From Pyrodictiaceae archaeon (GTDB taxonomy: Archaea > Thermoproteota > Thermoprotei_A > Sulfolobales > Pyrodictiaceae): a stretch of 5,611 nucleotides of DNA. The notes beneath the pieces are model-generated. The model worked only from the letters and a program-made list of their open reading frames with translations. It searched no databases and had not been told where the DNA came from. Positions 5,429 through 5,611 of this stretch are shown here, piece by piece. The stretch is taken from NCBI GenBank assembly GCA_027043685.1, contig JALUFI010000061.1, positions 1-5,611 on the forward strand, in the 5' to 3' direction. The first letter of the stretch is position 1. Every line of letters begins with the position of its first letter. The position numbers and the translations under genes are program-made.

Positions 5429-5441
5429 AATGATTATCATT
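5429..5441. promoter_or_regulatory. 13-bp palindrome, candidate repressor operator (Fur-box-core-like)
   Basis: AATGATTATCATT is a perfect palindrome (6 bp each side of a central T). Its other strand reads AATGATAATCATT, the central 13 bp of the bacterial Fur consensus; the outer flanks do not match. It lies about 24 nt before the TTG at 5465 and covers the transcription start predicted from the TATA-like element at 5414-5420, an ideal repressor position. Whether a Fur/DtxR-type metal regulator binds it is inference. Confidence 0.45.
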
Positions 5442-5464
5442 TCGTCACGGGGCGTGGCTAGGCC

Positions 5465-5611
5465 TTGGCGTTCCTACGCTTCCTCAAGCGCTGGTGGCAC
5501 ATGCGTGACCCTGAGATACGCTGGATAGTTGAGGTCGGCGTTGAGGAGATACCCGAGGAGGCAAACCCCGTGCCGGAGAGAATGAACCCACCCTACGGCT
5601 TCGTCTCCAAG
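5465..5611 (+). CDS. Partial hypothetical protein, running off the right edge
   Basis: An open plus-strand frame of 49 codons continues to the last base of the window. An in-frame TAG at 5459 limits the start to TTG at 5465 (reading AFLRFLKRWWHMRDPEIRW after the start) or ATG at 5501. The ATG has GGTGG only 3 nt upstream; the TTG has no clear Shine-Dalgarno but fits a short leader from the TATA-like site at 5414-5420. The N-terminus is basic and aromatic, then becomes acidic (IVEVGVEEIPEEANPVPERM) and ends in NPPYGFVSK. There is no signal peptide or motif I recognise. Codon use is richer in G and T than in the genes to its left. I cannot assign a function; a possible metal-responsive operator lies just upstream. 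Confidence 0.6.
   Translation, partial: MAFLRFLKRWWHMRDPEIRWIVEVGVEEIPEEANPVPERMNPPYGFVSK

Larger units (their letters stand above)
5225..5464 (+). promoter_or_regulatory. AT-rich intergenic region upstream of the right-edge gene
   Basis: This 240-bp stretch has no open frame worth calling. It begins pyrimidine-rich (5225-5270, a possible transcription end for the tRNA unit) and turns AT-rich from about 5300. TATA-like candidates are ctttaataa at about 5348-5356 and gattaat at 5414-5420; the latter predicts a start near 5442 and a leader of about 20 nt for the TTG at 5465. The two inverted repeats listed separately lie inside. Confidence 0.5.

Overview
The window reads as chromosomal DNA of a hyperthermophilic crenarchaeon, probably of the Desulfurococcales/Pyrodictiaceae type (Hyperthermus, Pyrodictium or Pyrolobus relatives). 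This placement is inferred from overall character, not from a database match. The supporting signs are GC-rich, tightly packed genes, heavy use of AGG/AGA, ATA and CTA codons, GTG and TTG starts, TATA-type promoters, and archaeal families: a DPAGT1/AglH-like transferase, a DUF357-RibL fusion, and a tRNA-Thr with discriminator U and an encoded CCA.

Layout. Positions 33-728 (minus) encode a nicotinamidase-type cysteine hydrolase. It is transcribed divergently from a secreted single-HKD phospholipase D-like protein at 840-1502 (plus), and the roughly 110 bp between them must hold both promoters. A clear TATA box at 1521-1526 then opens a plus-strand run with gaps of about 30-105 bp: a 68-aa hypothetical protein (1574-1780), a polytopic GlcNAc-1-phosphate transferase of glycosyltransferase family 4 (1814-2851), a DUF1028 Ntn-hydrolase-like protein (2955-3581), a YkgJ-type cysteine-cluster protein (3619-4248) and a DUF357-FAD synthase fusion (4331-5092). 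A tRNA-Thr(UGU) follows at 5149-5224. No convincing internal promoter was seen, so 1574-5092 could be one transcription unit, perhaps reading towards the tRNA. From 5225 to 5464 there is an AT-rich intergenic stretch with two perfect palindromic elements, and a partial plus-strand gene runs off the right edge (5465-5611). Positions 1-32 hold nothing I can assign.

Functional themes. Two genes touch nucleotide cofactors (nicotinamide salvage towards NAD; FMN to FAD) and one starts lipid-linked glycan assembly for N-glycosylation. The PLD-like protein is exported. The YkgJ and DUF1028 proteins belong to families whose function is not firmly known. These look like housekeeping genes of a compact archaeal genome. 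I see no insertion sequence, CRISPR array, integrase or toxin-antitoxin module, and nothing that clearly amounts to a new defence or mobile system.

The least explained part is the right end. It combines a hairpin that includes the first base of the tRNA, a perfect 10-bp inverted repeat, a 13-bp palindrome identical to the core of the bacterial Fur box, and a switch in strand composition from A+C-rich to G+T-rich.
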